A stretch of 22,949 nucleotides of DNA from positions 1 to 22,949 of the forward strand of contig NZ_CALDDG010000124.1 in NCBI RefSeq assembly GCF_937936435.1, in the 5' to 3' direction. Positions 1 through 7,522 of the stretch are shown here, piece after piece. The stretch is from an uncultured Sulfuricurvum sp. GTDB taxonomy: Bacteria; Campylobacterota; Campylobacteria; Campylobacterales; Sulfurimonadaceae. Numbering within the stretch: the first letter of the stretch is position 1; each line of letters starts with the position of its first letter. The position numbers and the translations under genes are program-made. The notes beneath the pieces were generated by a model that was given only the letters and a program-made list of their open reading frames with translations, searched no databases and had not been told where the DNA came from.

Positions 1-1
1 C

Positions 2-994
2 CTCAGCGGTCTGTATGCCGCCTCTCTTTTGCAGAAAAACTATCATATTACCGTTTTTGAAGCGCGTGATCGGCTCGGCGGACGGGTCCATACCGTCGAC
101 GGATTCGATATGGGCCCAAGCTGGGTTTGGGGGCATCATCGTCGTATCCTCACTCTGATCCGCGCACTGGGTTTGCAACTCTTTACTCAATATGACAGCG
201 GATTGGCACTGTATGAAACACCCAAAAAGATCGAAGCATTTCAACCTTCTCCCACTCCTCCCGCGGGAAGAATCCGAGGAGGCGTTCGATCGCTGATCGA
301 TGCCCTCGCTTCTACGCTAGACTCCGTCACGATACGAATCGGTGAAGCGGTGGACAAACTGCATGATGCAACGGACCACATCGAACTGTACACGTCACAG
401 GGAGAATATCGTTTCGATCTTGTTATTTCAACCCTTCCCCCCCGACTCGCTGCGGAAACGCTCGACTACGATCCACCGTTGCCCCATGATATATCGGAGT
501 CTTTTAAGAATATGCCTACGTGGATGGGGCACAGTGCCAAATGTGTCATTGAATTTAATGAACCTTTCTGGCGTCCGCTTGGACTGAGCGGGTTTTGTTT
601 TAGCCACAGCGGACCGATGGGAGAGATCCACGATGCCTGTACTCCCAATCGGTATGCTCTATTCGGTTTCATTAACGCACACGCCGATATGGAACATATC
701 GAAACCGACTGTATCCGACAGCTCAGACGCCTTTTTGGAGATGCCGCAACAGACGTTCTTTCATTTCATTGTGTTGATTGGAGAAAGGAGCGATACAGTG
801 CTACAATGGCTGATGGCACCCCTCGCAGCGCACATCCTGATTACGGCATCGAAGCCTCCTGCTTCGGGGACAAGCTCCTTTTTATAGGAACGGAAACCTC
901 CTATGACGAAGGGGGCTATCTCGAAGGTGCACTCGCATCATGTGAACGCCTCAATCGATTTCTACGCTGCGAAGAAGCTATTGACGGCCGTTGA
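2..994 (+). CDS. FAD-dependent amine oxidase / flavin oxidoreductase, 5' end outside window
   Basis: The reading frame is open from the first bases of the window, so the gene starts upstream and its N-terminus, with the start of the dinucleotide-binding glycine motif, is missing. The first visible residues (LSGLYAASLLQ) are the end of the Rossmann beta-alpha-beta. They are followed by ITVFEARDRLGGRVHT, the E-A-R-xx-GGR signature of the flavin amine oxidase family. Near the C-terminus, GTETSYDEGGYLEGA matches the second FAD-contact segment of this family. About 330 residues are visible, so the full protein is probably only slightly longer. The family oxidises amines or uses the same fold for other FAD redox reactions; the substrate cannot be read from sequence. 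An internal ATG at 29 lies inside the FAD fold and is not a credible start. Family assignment is secure, function is not. Confidence 0.85.
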   Translation, partial: LSGLYAASLLQKNYHITVFEARDRLGGRVHTVDGFDMGPSWVWGHHRRILTLIRALGLQLFTQYDSGLALYETPKKIEAFQPSPTPPAGRIRGGVRSLIDALASTLDSVTIRIGEAVDKLHDATDHIELYTSQGEYRFDLVISTLPPRLAAETLDYDPPLPHDISESFKNMPTWMGHSAKCVIEFNEPFWRPLGLSGFCFSHSGPMGEIHDACTPNRYALFGFINAHADMEHIETDCIRQLRRLFGDAATDVLSFHCVDWRKERYSATMADGTPRSAHPDYGIEASCFGDKLLFIGTETSYDEGGYLEGALASCERLNRFLRCEEAIDGR

Positions 995-1144
995 AACCAA
1001 AATGTATAAAAATTAATGTACAATTGCACACCGCAGTTGTATAGTAATTCATCAAAATACGACACCAAAGAGACAATATGATCCTACAAAAAATATTCCC
1101 GCAGAATGATTTAACCCCGTTTTCAAGCTATTCATGGAACACGA

Positions 1145-2971
1145 ATGCATTCACCTACTGATGTCGACCTGCTCTGGGTCATATTGAGCGGGATCTTAAT
1201 TTTTACAATGCAGTTGGGGTTTGCGATGGTCGAAACGGGCACAGTCCGTTCCAAAAACACGATCAACGTTGCCATGAAAAATCTCATCGACACCATCTTC
1301 GGCGTAATCTGCTTTTGGCTGATCGGTTTTGGGCTGATGTTCGGTTCCGATATAGGAGGCATAATCGGAACGACCCATTTTTTGATCGATGGGCAAGATC
1401 CGATACAAAACGGATTTTTCTTTTTTGAAGTGATGTTTGCGGCCACTTCGATTACCATTGTCTCCGGCGCGGTTGCCGAACGGATGAAATTTAACGGTTA
1501 CGTTATCGTTTCCATCGTTGTCATTTCATTGATATATCCTATTTTCGGCCATTGGGCCTGGAGTGAACACGGCTGGCTCAGAGAAATGGGATTTATCGAC
1601 TTTGCCGGTTCCACCGTCGTACACTCTATGGGGGCATGGATCGGTCTGGCGGGAGCCATCGTCTTGGGACCCCGCCTCGGACGCTTCAGGAAAGGGGAGA
1701 TCAAACACTTTGCTCCGAGCAACCACAATTTTATCGTTTTCGGTGTTTTCATCCTATGGTTTTCATGGTTTGCCTTTAATGCCGGAAGCCTTCTTGCCTT
1801 CGATCCCTCCGTCACCATCATTTTAATGAATACCCTCATATCAGGCTCTTTTGGCGGATTCGGCGCGTATTTGATCAGCCTCTTTCTCAAAAAAGGGATC
1901 GGCGTAGAACTTTTCAGTTTCGGAATCATCTCCGGATTGGTCGGGATAACGGCGGGATGTGCCGAATTCTCGATCTCCGAAGCCGCTTTCGTCGGTTTTG
2001 TCTCGGCTCCGATCATGTATTTCTTCGATCAACTGCTGCTTAAAAAGTTTCATGTCGACGATCCTTTAAGCGTCGTGGGAATTCACGGGTTTGCCGGAAT
2101 ATGGGGTACTTTTGCCGTAGGATTATTTGCTCCGCTTAAAGAGGGGATGAGCCGCATGGAACTGATCGGAGTACAATCGCTCGGAATCCTTAGCGCATTC
2201 GTATTTGCCTTCGGAACCGGACTGGTACTGTTTTGGGTATTGCACCGTTTTGACAGTCTGCGGGTCTCAGGACGCAATGAGGTGATCGGTCTGAACGTTG
2301 CGGAACATCATGCGAGACTCCCATGGGTCGAAACGATTGAGAGTATTATACGTATAATGAAAACCGGTAATCTCAAAACCAAAATCTACGAAGAGCGCGA
2401 TACGGAAGTCGGAATCGTCGCCCGTTTCTTCAACTATCTTCTTCAGATGCTCCACGATAAACAAGTGGAACTGAAACTGAACAATACGCTTTTACGCTCG
2501 AAAGCCCAGAGCGATCCGTTGACCGCTTTGCTCAACCGTCGCGGACTGATGGAGCAAATCGAGGGCAAAGCTCCTTTCGATCAACGATTTTCACTCATCA
2601 TCATCGACATCGACCATTTCAAATCGATCAACGATACCTATGGTCATGCGATAGGCGACAGCGTTTTAAAAGAGCTGGCACACATTATCAAAAAATCGGT
2701 GCACGACGAGGATAAAGTCGCACGATGGGGCGGCGAAGAATTCGTCGTGATTACGCAAACGCTCGACATCGCGGATACCGAATATCTCGCTGAAAAGATC
2801 CGTATGGCGGTGGAAGAGTATCACTTCGCCGCCGTCAATCGTATCACCTGCTCATTCGGCGTCAGTACGCCTAAAAATAAAACTATCCGATTCGATACCC
2901 TGTTTGAAAATGCCGATAAAGCCCTCTATCAGGCCAAAAAACTCGGACGGAACCGTGTGTGCTCATGGTAA
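1145..2971 (+). CDS. Amt ammonium transporter-HAMP-like-GGDEF diguanylate cyclase fusion
   Basis: Residues 1-385 form an Amt/Mep/Rh channel with about eleven membrane segments. The twin pore histidines are visible at H160 (DFAGSTVVHSMG) and H314 (VVGIHGFAGIWG), and the usual Amt tail GLNVAEH is near residue 382. Residues 395-440 (IIRIMKTGNLKTKI, then EERDTEVGIVARFFN) read like a HAMP signalling helix pair. Residues 457-608 are a GGDEF domain with metal-binding D488 (IIIDIDHF), IND at 495-497 and an intact GGEEF at 529-533, so c-di-GMP synthesis is plausible. The allosteric RxxD site is HDED (520-523) and lacks its arginine, so classical product inhibition may be absent. An ordinary Amt is about 400 residues. 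The start is chosen just before the first membrane helix, with only a weak GGAAC ribosome site. The expected role is an ammonium transceptor controlling c-di-GMP; whether ammonium is also transported is not known. Confidence 0.93.
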   Translation: MHSPTDVDLLWVILSGILIFTMQLGFAMVETGTVRSKNTINVAMKNLIDTIFGVICFWLIGFGLMFGSDIGGIIGTTHFLIDGQDPIQNGFFFFEVMFAATSITIVSGAVAERMKFNGYVIVSIVVISLIYPIFGHWAWSEHGWLREMGFIDFAGSTVVHSMGAWIGLAGAIVLGPRLGRFRKGEIKHFAPSNHNFIVFGVFILWFSWFAFNAGSLLAFDPSVTIILMNTLISGSFGGFGAYLISLFLKKGIGVELFSFGIISGLVGITAGCAEFSISEAAFVGFVSAPIMYFFDQLLLKKFHVDDPLSVVGIHGFAGIWGTFAVGLFAPLKEGMSRMELIGVQSLGILSAFVFAFGTGLVLFWVLHRFDSLRVSGRNEVIGLNVAEHHARLPWVETIESIIRIMKTGNLKTKIYEERDTEVGIVARFFNYLLQMLHDKQVELKLNNTLLRSKAQSDPLTALLNRRGLMEQIEGKAPFDQRFSLIIIDIDHFKSINDTYGHAIGDSVLKELAHIIKKSVHDEDKVARWGGEEFVVITQTLDIADTEYLAEKIRMAVEEYHFAAVNRITCSFGVSTPKNKTIRFDTLFENADKALYQAKKLGRNRVCSW

Positions 2972-2984
2972 GCGCACTTTGAAT

Positions 2985-3008
2985 TTCGGCTTTTGCATCG
3001 CTATAATG
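2985..3008 (+). promoter_or_regulatory. Putative promoter of the HI0933-type flavoprotein gene
   Basis: A perfect TATAAT lies at 3002-3007, preceded by a T-rich stretch and TTTTGCATCGC. The usual distance from -10 to transcript start would put the 5' end at about 3013-3014, on the first base of the ATG at 3013. No Shine-Dalgarno sequence lies in between. The transcript may therefore be leaderless. Confidence 0.5.
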
Positions 3009-3012
3009 GCGC

Positions 3013-4266
3013 ATGCGAAACTCCTCTGAATCTTCTTATGATCTCATCGTCGTCGGTGCCGGTGCGGCAGGGATAATGGCGGCAATCACCGCGGCACGCC
3101 ACGGGAAAAAAGTGCTTCTGATGGAAAAGCTCTCGAAAATCGCCGCGAAACTCAAAGCGACGGGCGGCGGACGGTGCAATTTAACCAATACTCTCCCGAA
3201 TGACGAATTCATGTCCCGCTTCGGTCGCGAGGGACGTTTTATGACTACGGCACTCCGATCATTCGATCATAAACGGCTGATCGAATTTTTCGCAGAAATC
3301 GGTGTAGAGAGCCATGCCCCCGATGGATATCGCGTCTTCCCTACCTCCCACAGCTCCTCCACAATTATCGCAGCGCTCGAAGAGGAGATGTCACGGATCG
3401 GGATAGAACTCATAATTTCCACGCGTGTAGAGCAACTTGAGCATGATACACGGCGCATAACAGGAGTCAGTACCGTCGATACAACCTATTTTGCCCCCAA
3501 TGTTATTATCGCGACCGGTGGATTGGGATATCCGCAGCTCGGTGCCGAAGGGGACGGATTTTCCATCGCATCCGCCGCCGGGCATACGATTACCGATCTC
3601 TATCCGGCTATGATGCCCTTGCAGACTAAAGAGAACTGGGTTGCACAATGCCGCGCCGATACGATTGCAAAAGTCGAACTGCGGATCGATCATCCCAAAG
3701 CCAAAAAATTTCGGGCTAAAGGCGATCTGATTTTCACCCAAAACGGTATCCGCGGTCCCGTCGTCCTCGATGCGGCACGTGAAATTACCCCTTTGATCGA
3801 ACAATACTCAGAAATACCGATTCTCGTCAATCTGACCAAGGGGCTAAACGAAGACCGGATATTATCCCATATCAAAAACGAAATCCACAAGAATCCCGAA
3901 CAACCGGTCATCACTCATCTGCTCACCCTTCTTCCCGAATCAGTATCCCGCCAGCTCTGTATCCTCGCCGATGCCGATCCTGAAACAGGTTTCAACAAAC
4001 TCTCCGGAATACAGCGCGACCGTCTTATCAAACTTCTGGCCTGGACACCGCTGACGGTCACCGGGCATGAAGGCTTTAAAATGGCGATGATCACACGCGG
4101 AGGGGTCTCGCTCAAAGAGATTTCTCCCGAAACGATGGAGAGTAAAATTCTCAAAGGACTCTATTTTTGCGGTGAAGTGATGAATCTCGACGGTCCGTGC
4201 GGCGGATACAATCTTCAATGGTCGTTTGCCAGCGGCTATTTGGCAGGGAAATCCATAGCGCTCTAA
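3013..4266 (+). CDS. HI0933/YhiN-family NAD(P)/FAD-dependent flavoprotein
   Basis: The 417-residue protein opens with the FAD-binding motif GAGAAG (residues 15-20), followed by an acidic strand end (LLMEK) and the diagnostic ATGGGRCNLTN at about 49-59. FTQNGIRGPVVLD in the middle and the C-terminal FCGEVMNLDGPCGGYNLQWSF are both signatures of the HI0933/YhiN group. Length is typical of the family. Members are predicted soluble flavoproteins, some linked to reduction of unsaturated substrates (BaiN-like); the physiological reaction is unknown here. The gene appears monocistronic, with its own TATAAT directly upstream and a T-rich gap before the next gene. The ATG at 3013 has no ribosome-binding site, consistent with leaderless translation. 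Family call is firm, function is not. Confidence 0.9.
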   Translation: MRNSSESSYDLIVVGAGAAGIMAAITAARHGKKVLLMEKLSKIAAKLKATGGGRCNLTNTLPNDEFMSRFGREGRFMTTALRSFDHKRLIEFFAEIGVESHAPDGYRVFPTSHSSSTIIAALEEEMSRIGIELIISTRVEQLEHDTRRITGVSTVDTTYFAPNVIIATGGLGYPQLGAEGDGFSIASAAGHTITDLYPAMMPLQTKENWVAQCRADTIAKVELRIDHPKAKKFRAKGDLIFTQNGIRGPVVLDAAREITPLIEQYSEIPILVNLTKGLNEDRILSHIKNEIHKNPEQPVITHLLTLLPESVSRQLCILADADPETGFNKLSGIQRDRLIKLLAWTPLTVTGHEGFKMAMITRGGVSLKEISPETMESKILKGLYFCGEVMNLDGPCGGYNLQWSFASGYLAGKSIAL

Positions 4267-4283
4267 TCTCTTTACAAATCTCT

Positions 4284-4300
4284 TTTTTTTGACTATACTC
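4284..4300 (+). promoter_or_regulatory. Putative promoter of the yjgN-like/M48 operon
   Basis: TATACT at 4294-4299 is preceded by a run of T residues and TTTGAC. It lies about 58 nt upstream of the ATG at 4357. A T-rich tract (4311-4323) follows in the leader. This is the only recognisable -10 between the two genes. Confidence 0.4.
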
Positions 4301-4356
4301 ACCCGACATATTTTTTTTTATTTAAAAAAGTGTGATTAAATTCCGAGAGAAGTTCC

Positions 4357-5400
4357 ATGAGTCTACCCCGCAACTACCCCTTTACCTTCACCGGAAACGT
4401 AGGAGAATACTTCCGTATCTGGATCGTCAATATCGCTTTAACCTTGGTAACACTCGGTATTTACTCTGCTTGGGCCAAGGTACGTACACAGCGCTGGTTT
4501 TACGGTCATACGATACTGGATAATACCGCTTTTTCATATCTGGCAACACCGATCCAAATCCTCAAAGGACGCTTGATTGCGGCAGCTCTGTTGATCATCT
4601 ACTACATCGCTTCGCACACCGCTCCGCTGATCGCGGGAATTATTATGCTCGCTATCATGATAGGTTCTCCGTGGATCATCGTGCTGGCTCTTCGTTTCGC
4701 AGCGCGTCAAAGCTCATACCGCGGCCTGCGCCTCAATTTTTCGGGAACGGTGGGCGAAGCGGCCGTCGTCTATCTCCTGCTGCCGATCACAACTGTTTTA
4801 ACCGCAGGTCTCTCGTTGCCGTATGTCGCTTACCGCCAAGTACGCTTTTTGGCATCCAATTACGGATACGGAGAGACTCAGAGCGAATATGACGGATCAC
4901 TTAAACCGTTTTGGGGCGTTTATCTCCTTGCTCTGGCATTGCTGCTGATCCCTATGGGGATCTTGGGCTATGCCGTCTATTCGGCGGCTCAACTCACGGC
5001 GATGGGGCTGCCCAAAGAGATCGTCTCCGCTGCCGTCGCTTCGACGGCTATCATCGGTGTAGTCGCTCTCTATCTTACAATCCCCATTCTTAGCGCTTTC
5101 GTGCAGGCACGCAAAGCCAATCTTTTTTACAACCATATCGCATTAGGCACTATCCGCTTTCGCTCGACGCAGCGCTCACGCGATATGATCTGGATCTACA
5201 TCTCGAATATCGTCTTGATTTTCATTACTATCGGGTTGTTCATCCCTTTTGCCAAAGTGCGTCTGGCACGTTACCGTGCGGAGCATTTGACATTGCTTGC
5301 TGAAGATTTGGGAGTCTTCACCACGCAGGCTCAAGAAGCGGTCAGTGCAACCGGATCGGAAATCTCCGATCTCTTTGACTTCGATATCGGCATTGCTTGA
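4357..5400 (+). CDS. YjgN/DUF898-family multi-pass inner-membrane protein
   Basis: The 347-residue protein has about seven to eight hydrophobic segments. It begins with FTFTGNVGEYFRIWIVNIAL, then TLGIYSAWAKVRTQRWFYGHT, the hallmark of DUF898. A second copy of this pattern (FSGTVGEAAVVYLLL) follows at about 128, and a third near the C-terminus (IWIYISNIVL, then TIGLFIPFAKVRLARYRAEH), so the protein is an internally repeated membrane fold. The ribosome-binding site GAGAGAAG precedes ATG 4357 at good spacing. Its stop TGA overlaps the ATG of the downstream M48 peptidase by one base (TGATG), indicating translational coupling and a joint role. No biochemical function is established for the family; a link to envelope proteolysis is inferred from the neighbour only. 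Confidence 0.88.
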   Translation: MSLPRNYPFTFTGNVGEYFRIWIVNIALTLVTLGIYSAWAKVRTQRWFYGHTILDNTAFSYLATPIQILKGRLIAAALLIIYYIASHTAPLIAGIIMLAIMIGSPWIIVLALRFAARQSSYRGLRLNFSGTVGEAAVVYLLLPITTVLTAGLSLPYVAYRQVRFLASNYGYGETQSEYDGSLKPFWGVYLLALALLLIPMGILGYAVYSAAQLTAMGLPKEIVSAAVASTAIIGVVALYLTIPILSAFVQARKANLFYNHIALGTIRFRSTQRSRDMIWIYISNIVLIFITIGLFIPFAKVRLARYRAEHLTLLAEDLGVFTTQAQEAVSATGSEISDLFDFDIGIA

Positions 5401-6410
5401 TGAACTTTACAGGAGAGTATTACGACGGACAAAGCTCCATGGGCATTGCCGTCACCCTCAGTTTCGATACAAATACTCTCTTCGTCCGAAACGATACCCT
5501 CTCCCTCGATGTCCCGTTTGATGCTCTGCATCTTGATCCGCAGGTCGGGACCTCCCGAAGTATCATCTATCTTCATAAAGGGGGTGAGATTCATAGCAGT
5601 GATCATGATGCCTTGAATCTCCTCGAACGTTCCCTTCCTCACAAATCGCCCGAACGCATTGCACGCCGGTTGGAAAGCAAACTTCTCTATGCCGTTGCGG
5701 CGCTAATACTGACCGTCTCGATCATAGCGGGATTTTTGCGCTACGGTCTACCCGAAATCGCTCGTTATGCGGCAAATCATCTTCCCCCTTCGACCGAAGA
5801 GCAAATCGGCTCACAAGCCCTCAGTTCTCTCGATCAGCTCTATCTGAATAAAAGTACCCTCTCTCAGATACGCCAGAACTCGATCCGGTCCGAACTGGCA
5901 GATTTTTGCCGACGAACCGAATGTCCCCAATATCGGCTGCTTTTCCGTAACAGTACGTCGTTGGGAGCCAATGCCTTTGCCCTCCCAGGGCATACCGTCG
6001 TCATCACCGACCAGTTGATCGAAAAATCCCATAACGATGAAGAAATTCTGGCCGTTTTGTCTCACGAACTGGGTCATATCCGCTATAACCATATCCTCAG
6101 AACACTGCTTCAGTCGATGGGATCGGGGGTGGTACTCGTGGTCATTACGGGGGATATCAGCAACTTTTCCGATCTTGCCGCAGGACTTCCGGCGGTATTG
6201 CTCCAACAGGGGTATTCACGCGATATGGAAGACGAAGCCGATACCTATGCTCTGCACTCTCTTCAAAACGCCCGAATCTCTCCGCAGCGTTTCGCTGACA
6301 TCCTGACGCGCATCGATACGAAAGGGATAAAAACGGCAACTCTCTTCTCTTCCCATCCAGATACGCAAAAACGGATTCAAGCCTTTATACGGGCGACAGA
6401 GAAACACTGA
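5400..6410 (+). CDS. Membrane-anchored M48-family zinc metallopeptidase
   Basis: The zinc site HELGH is at residues 222-226, and the third ligand lies in SRDMEDEAD (E277), both characteristic of M48 peptidases. Residues 1-80 form a beta-rich N-terminal domain often found on this subgroup. One membrane helix follows at about 95-114, then the peptidase domain. No cleavable signal peptide is seen. The ATG at 5400 is preferred because it overlaps the stop of the upstream yjgN-like gene (TGATG). A TTG three bases earlier would add one residue. The gene ends against a convergent small gene (stops at 6408-6410 and 6411-6413). M48 enzymes such as BepA, LoiP and HtpX act in envelope protein quality control; the substrate here is unknown. 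Confidence 0.9.
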   Translation: MNFTGEYYDGQSSMGIAVTLSFDTNTLFVRNDTLSLDVPFDALHLDPQVGTSRSIIYLHKGGEIHSSDHDALNLLERSLPHKSPERIARRLESKLLYAVAALILTVSIIAGFLRYGLPEIARYAANHLPPSTEEQIGSQALSSLDQLYLNKSTLSQIRQNSIRSELADFCRRTECPQYRLLFRNSTSLGANAFALPGHTVVITDQLIEKSHNDEEILAVLSHELGHIRYNHILRTLLQSMGSGVVLVVITGDISNFSDLAAGLPAVLLQQGYSRDMEDEADTYALHSLQNARISPQRFADILTRIDTKGIKTATLFSSHPDTQKRIQAFIRATEKH

Positions 6411-6620
6411 TCAATAAAAATCGTATTTTCCTGCTTCGACGTCGGCTTTGATCTCATCAAGCGCTTCTTGTATGAGAGACAAAAGAACTTTTGCCGCTGC
6501 TTTGTCGTCGACTTCGGGAATGTCCCAGTCGGTGATCGTCATATTGGTCTTGAACAACATTTCAACCTCCATCCGGATTTCGTCTCTTCGGTTTTCGAAC
6601 TCTTTTTGTATCGCGTCCAT
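6411..6620 (-). CDS. Small acidic protein of unknown function (69 aa)
   Basis: I do not recognise the family. The predicted protein is soluble, highly charged and largely helical, with no cysteine, signal peptide or membrane segment. Support for a real gene is good. The ATG at 6620 is preceded by a long GAGGAGGAGATC ribosome-binding site, and an extended -10 (TGCTACAAT, 6657-6652 on the minus strand) lies about 32 nt upstream. The stop abuts that of the M48 peptidase gene without overlap. It is divergent from the acetyltransferase gene to its right. A role as a small regulator or adaptor is possible but nothing in the sequence shows it. Confidence 0.75.
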   Translation of the reverse strand: MDAIQKEFENRRDEIRMEVEMLFKTNMTITDWDIPEVDDKAAAKVLLSLIQEALDEIKADVEAGKYDFY

Positions 6621-6651
6621 GATCTCCTCCTCGGATTAAAACTCTAGCTCT

Positions 6652-6660
6652 ATTGTAGCA
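6652..6660 (-). promoter_or_regulatory. Extended -10 promoter for the small acidic protein gene
   Basis: Read on the minus strand the sequence is TGCTACAAT, an extended -10 with the TG at the usual place. It lies at proper distance from the start codon at 6620 and upstream of the GGAGG ribosome site. It forms a divergent pair with the plus-strand TATAAT at 6712. Confidence 0.45.
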
Positions 6661-6704
6661 CTAATAAGGATACTGCTTAATTTTTAACCCCCATTATGTG
6701 ATCC

Positions 6705-6718
6705 GCAGCGGTATAATG
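6705..6718 (+). promoter_or_regulatory. Putative promoter of the GNAT acetyltransferase gene
   Basis: A perfect TATAAT is at 6712-6717 in GCGGTATAATGG. The predicted transcript start is near 6724, giving a leader of about 75 nt before the preferred ATG at 6800. Confidence 0.5.
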
Positions 6719-6799
6719 GACTAACTCGCTTTGTTTCTATTAAATCGGTTTGCTCTTTATAAGCCTTTTGACTACCTAAAAGTGCGTAAAGGGTTTATC

Positions 6800-7453
6800 A
6801 TGGAATATCATCTTCGCAATCTCGACCGCAAAGGCTATATCGCTTCCATCGCTTTAATCGATGATCCGAAAACACTTCGCTTTGCCGATCAGTCTTTGGC
6901 ATGGTGGGATCGTCATTTCAGCTGGAAGGCGCAGGGATGCACTGTTTTATGCGATGACAAAGGCAATCACCTCTCCTATCTCTTCTCCAAAATAGACCGT
7001 TACGGCGAATATATCACCCTCTACAACCTTTTTACTCCCGCCCTTCAACGGCGAAAAGGATACGCAAAACATCTTCTGAGTCTCATCATGGCCGATGCAC
7101 TGAAGCGCCATGCCCGCCGCATCACGTTTTCTTCCGTCTCCGAATCGTTAAATTTTTATTCGGCACTCGGATTCATCTACTGGGGAATCAACGATATCGG
7201 TGACTATTACTGCAATCTTCCTCTCCCGAACGAGGGTCTTGAGGGGATGGAGAGTATGATCCAAGAGCGCAGTACCGAATCGCTGCTGGGGAAAAATATC
7301 GAAAAGATTTATGCAAAAGTACACGGCAACGAATCGAATCTGACCTTGAACCAAACCATCAAATACGGCAAAGATATCGAAAAACTGGGTAAACAATACC
7401 TCAGTGACGAACTGCAGGAAATCCATACGGCACAAGAAGAGAACAATCTCTGA
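6800..7453 (+). CDS. GNAT-family N-acetyltransferase
   Basis: The 217-residue protein contains a GNAT core at about residues 20-140. The acetyl-CoA pyrophosphate-binding loop reads QRRKGYAKHLL (Q/R-xx-G-x-A), preceded by the strand ITLYNLFTPA. It is followed by ITFSSVSESLNFYSALGF, the typical beta-5/alpha-4 segment ending in FY-x-LGF. About 80 extra C-terminal residues, helical and charged, follow the core. The ATG at 6800 is chosen because AAAGGG lies at correct spacing; an upstream TTG at 6731 in the same frame has no ribosome site. The substrate cannot be predicted; small-molecule or peptide acetylation are both possible. The gene appears to be a separate transcription unit. Confidence 0.82.
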   Translation: MEYHLRNLDRKGYIASIALIDDPKTLRFADQSLAWWDRHFSWKAQGCTVLCDDKGNHLSYLFSKIDRYGEYITLYNLFTPALQRRKGYAKHLLSLIMADALKRHARRITFSSVSESLNFYSALGFIYWGINDIGDYYCNLPLPNEGLEGMESMIQERSTESLLGKNIEKIYAKVHGNESNLTLNQTIKYGKDIEKLGKQYLSDELQEIHTAQEENNL

Positions 7454-7465
7454 AAAAGAGAATGA

Positions 7466-7480
7466 GCCTTTTGCTATAAT
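7466..7480 (+). promoter_or_regulatory. Promoter of the HlyD-ABC export operon
   Basis: TTTTGCTATAAT ends at 7480 and carries an extended TGnTATAAT -10. The predicted start near 7487 leaves about 36 nt before ATG 7523, which has AAAGGG as its ribosome-binding site. Confidence 0.6.
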
Positions 7481-7522
7481 CATTGCATAGAGTGTCGATA
7501 CCTCCGAAGCAAAGGGTATTTC

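Noticed and set aside
1498..2016. 172-codon antisense frame within the Amt gene
   Set aside because: Proline/lysine-rich translation typical of the complement of membrane-helix codons; the sense strand is clearly coding.
2989..3002. Possible sigma-54 element (CGG-N10-GC) upstream of the HI0933-type gene
   Set aside because: The spacing fits, but the -12 reads TCGC rather than TTGC and a perfect TATAAT overlaps; sigma-70 control is the better reading.
3391..3804. 137-codon antisense frame in the HI0933-type gene
   Set aside because: The sense frame carries all family motifs; the antisense product has no start signal or recognisable features.
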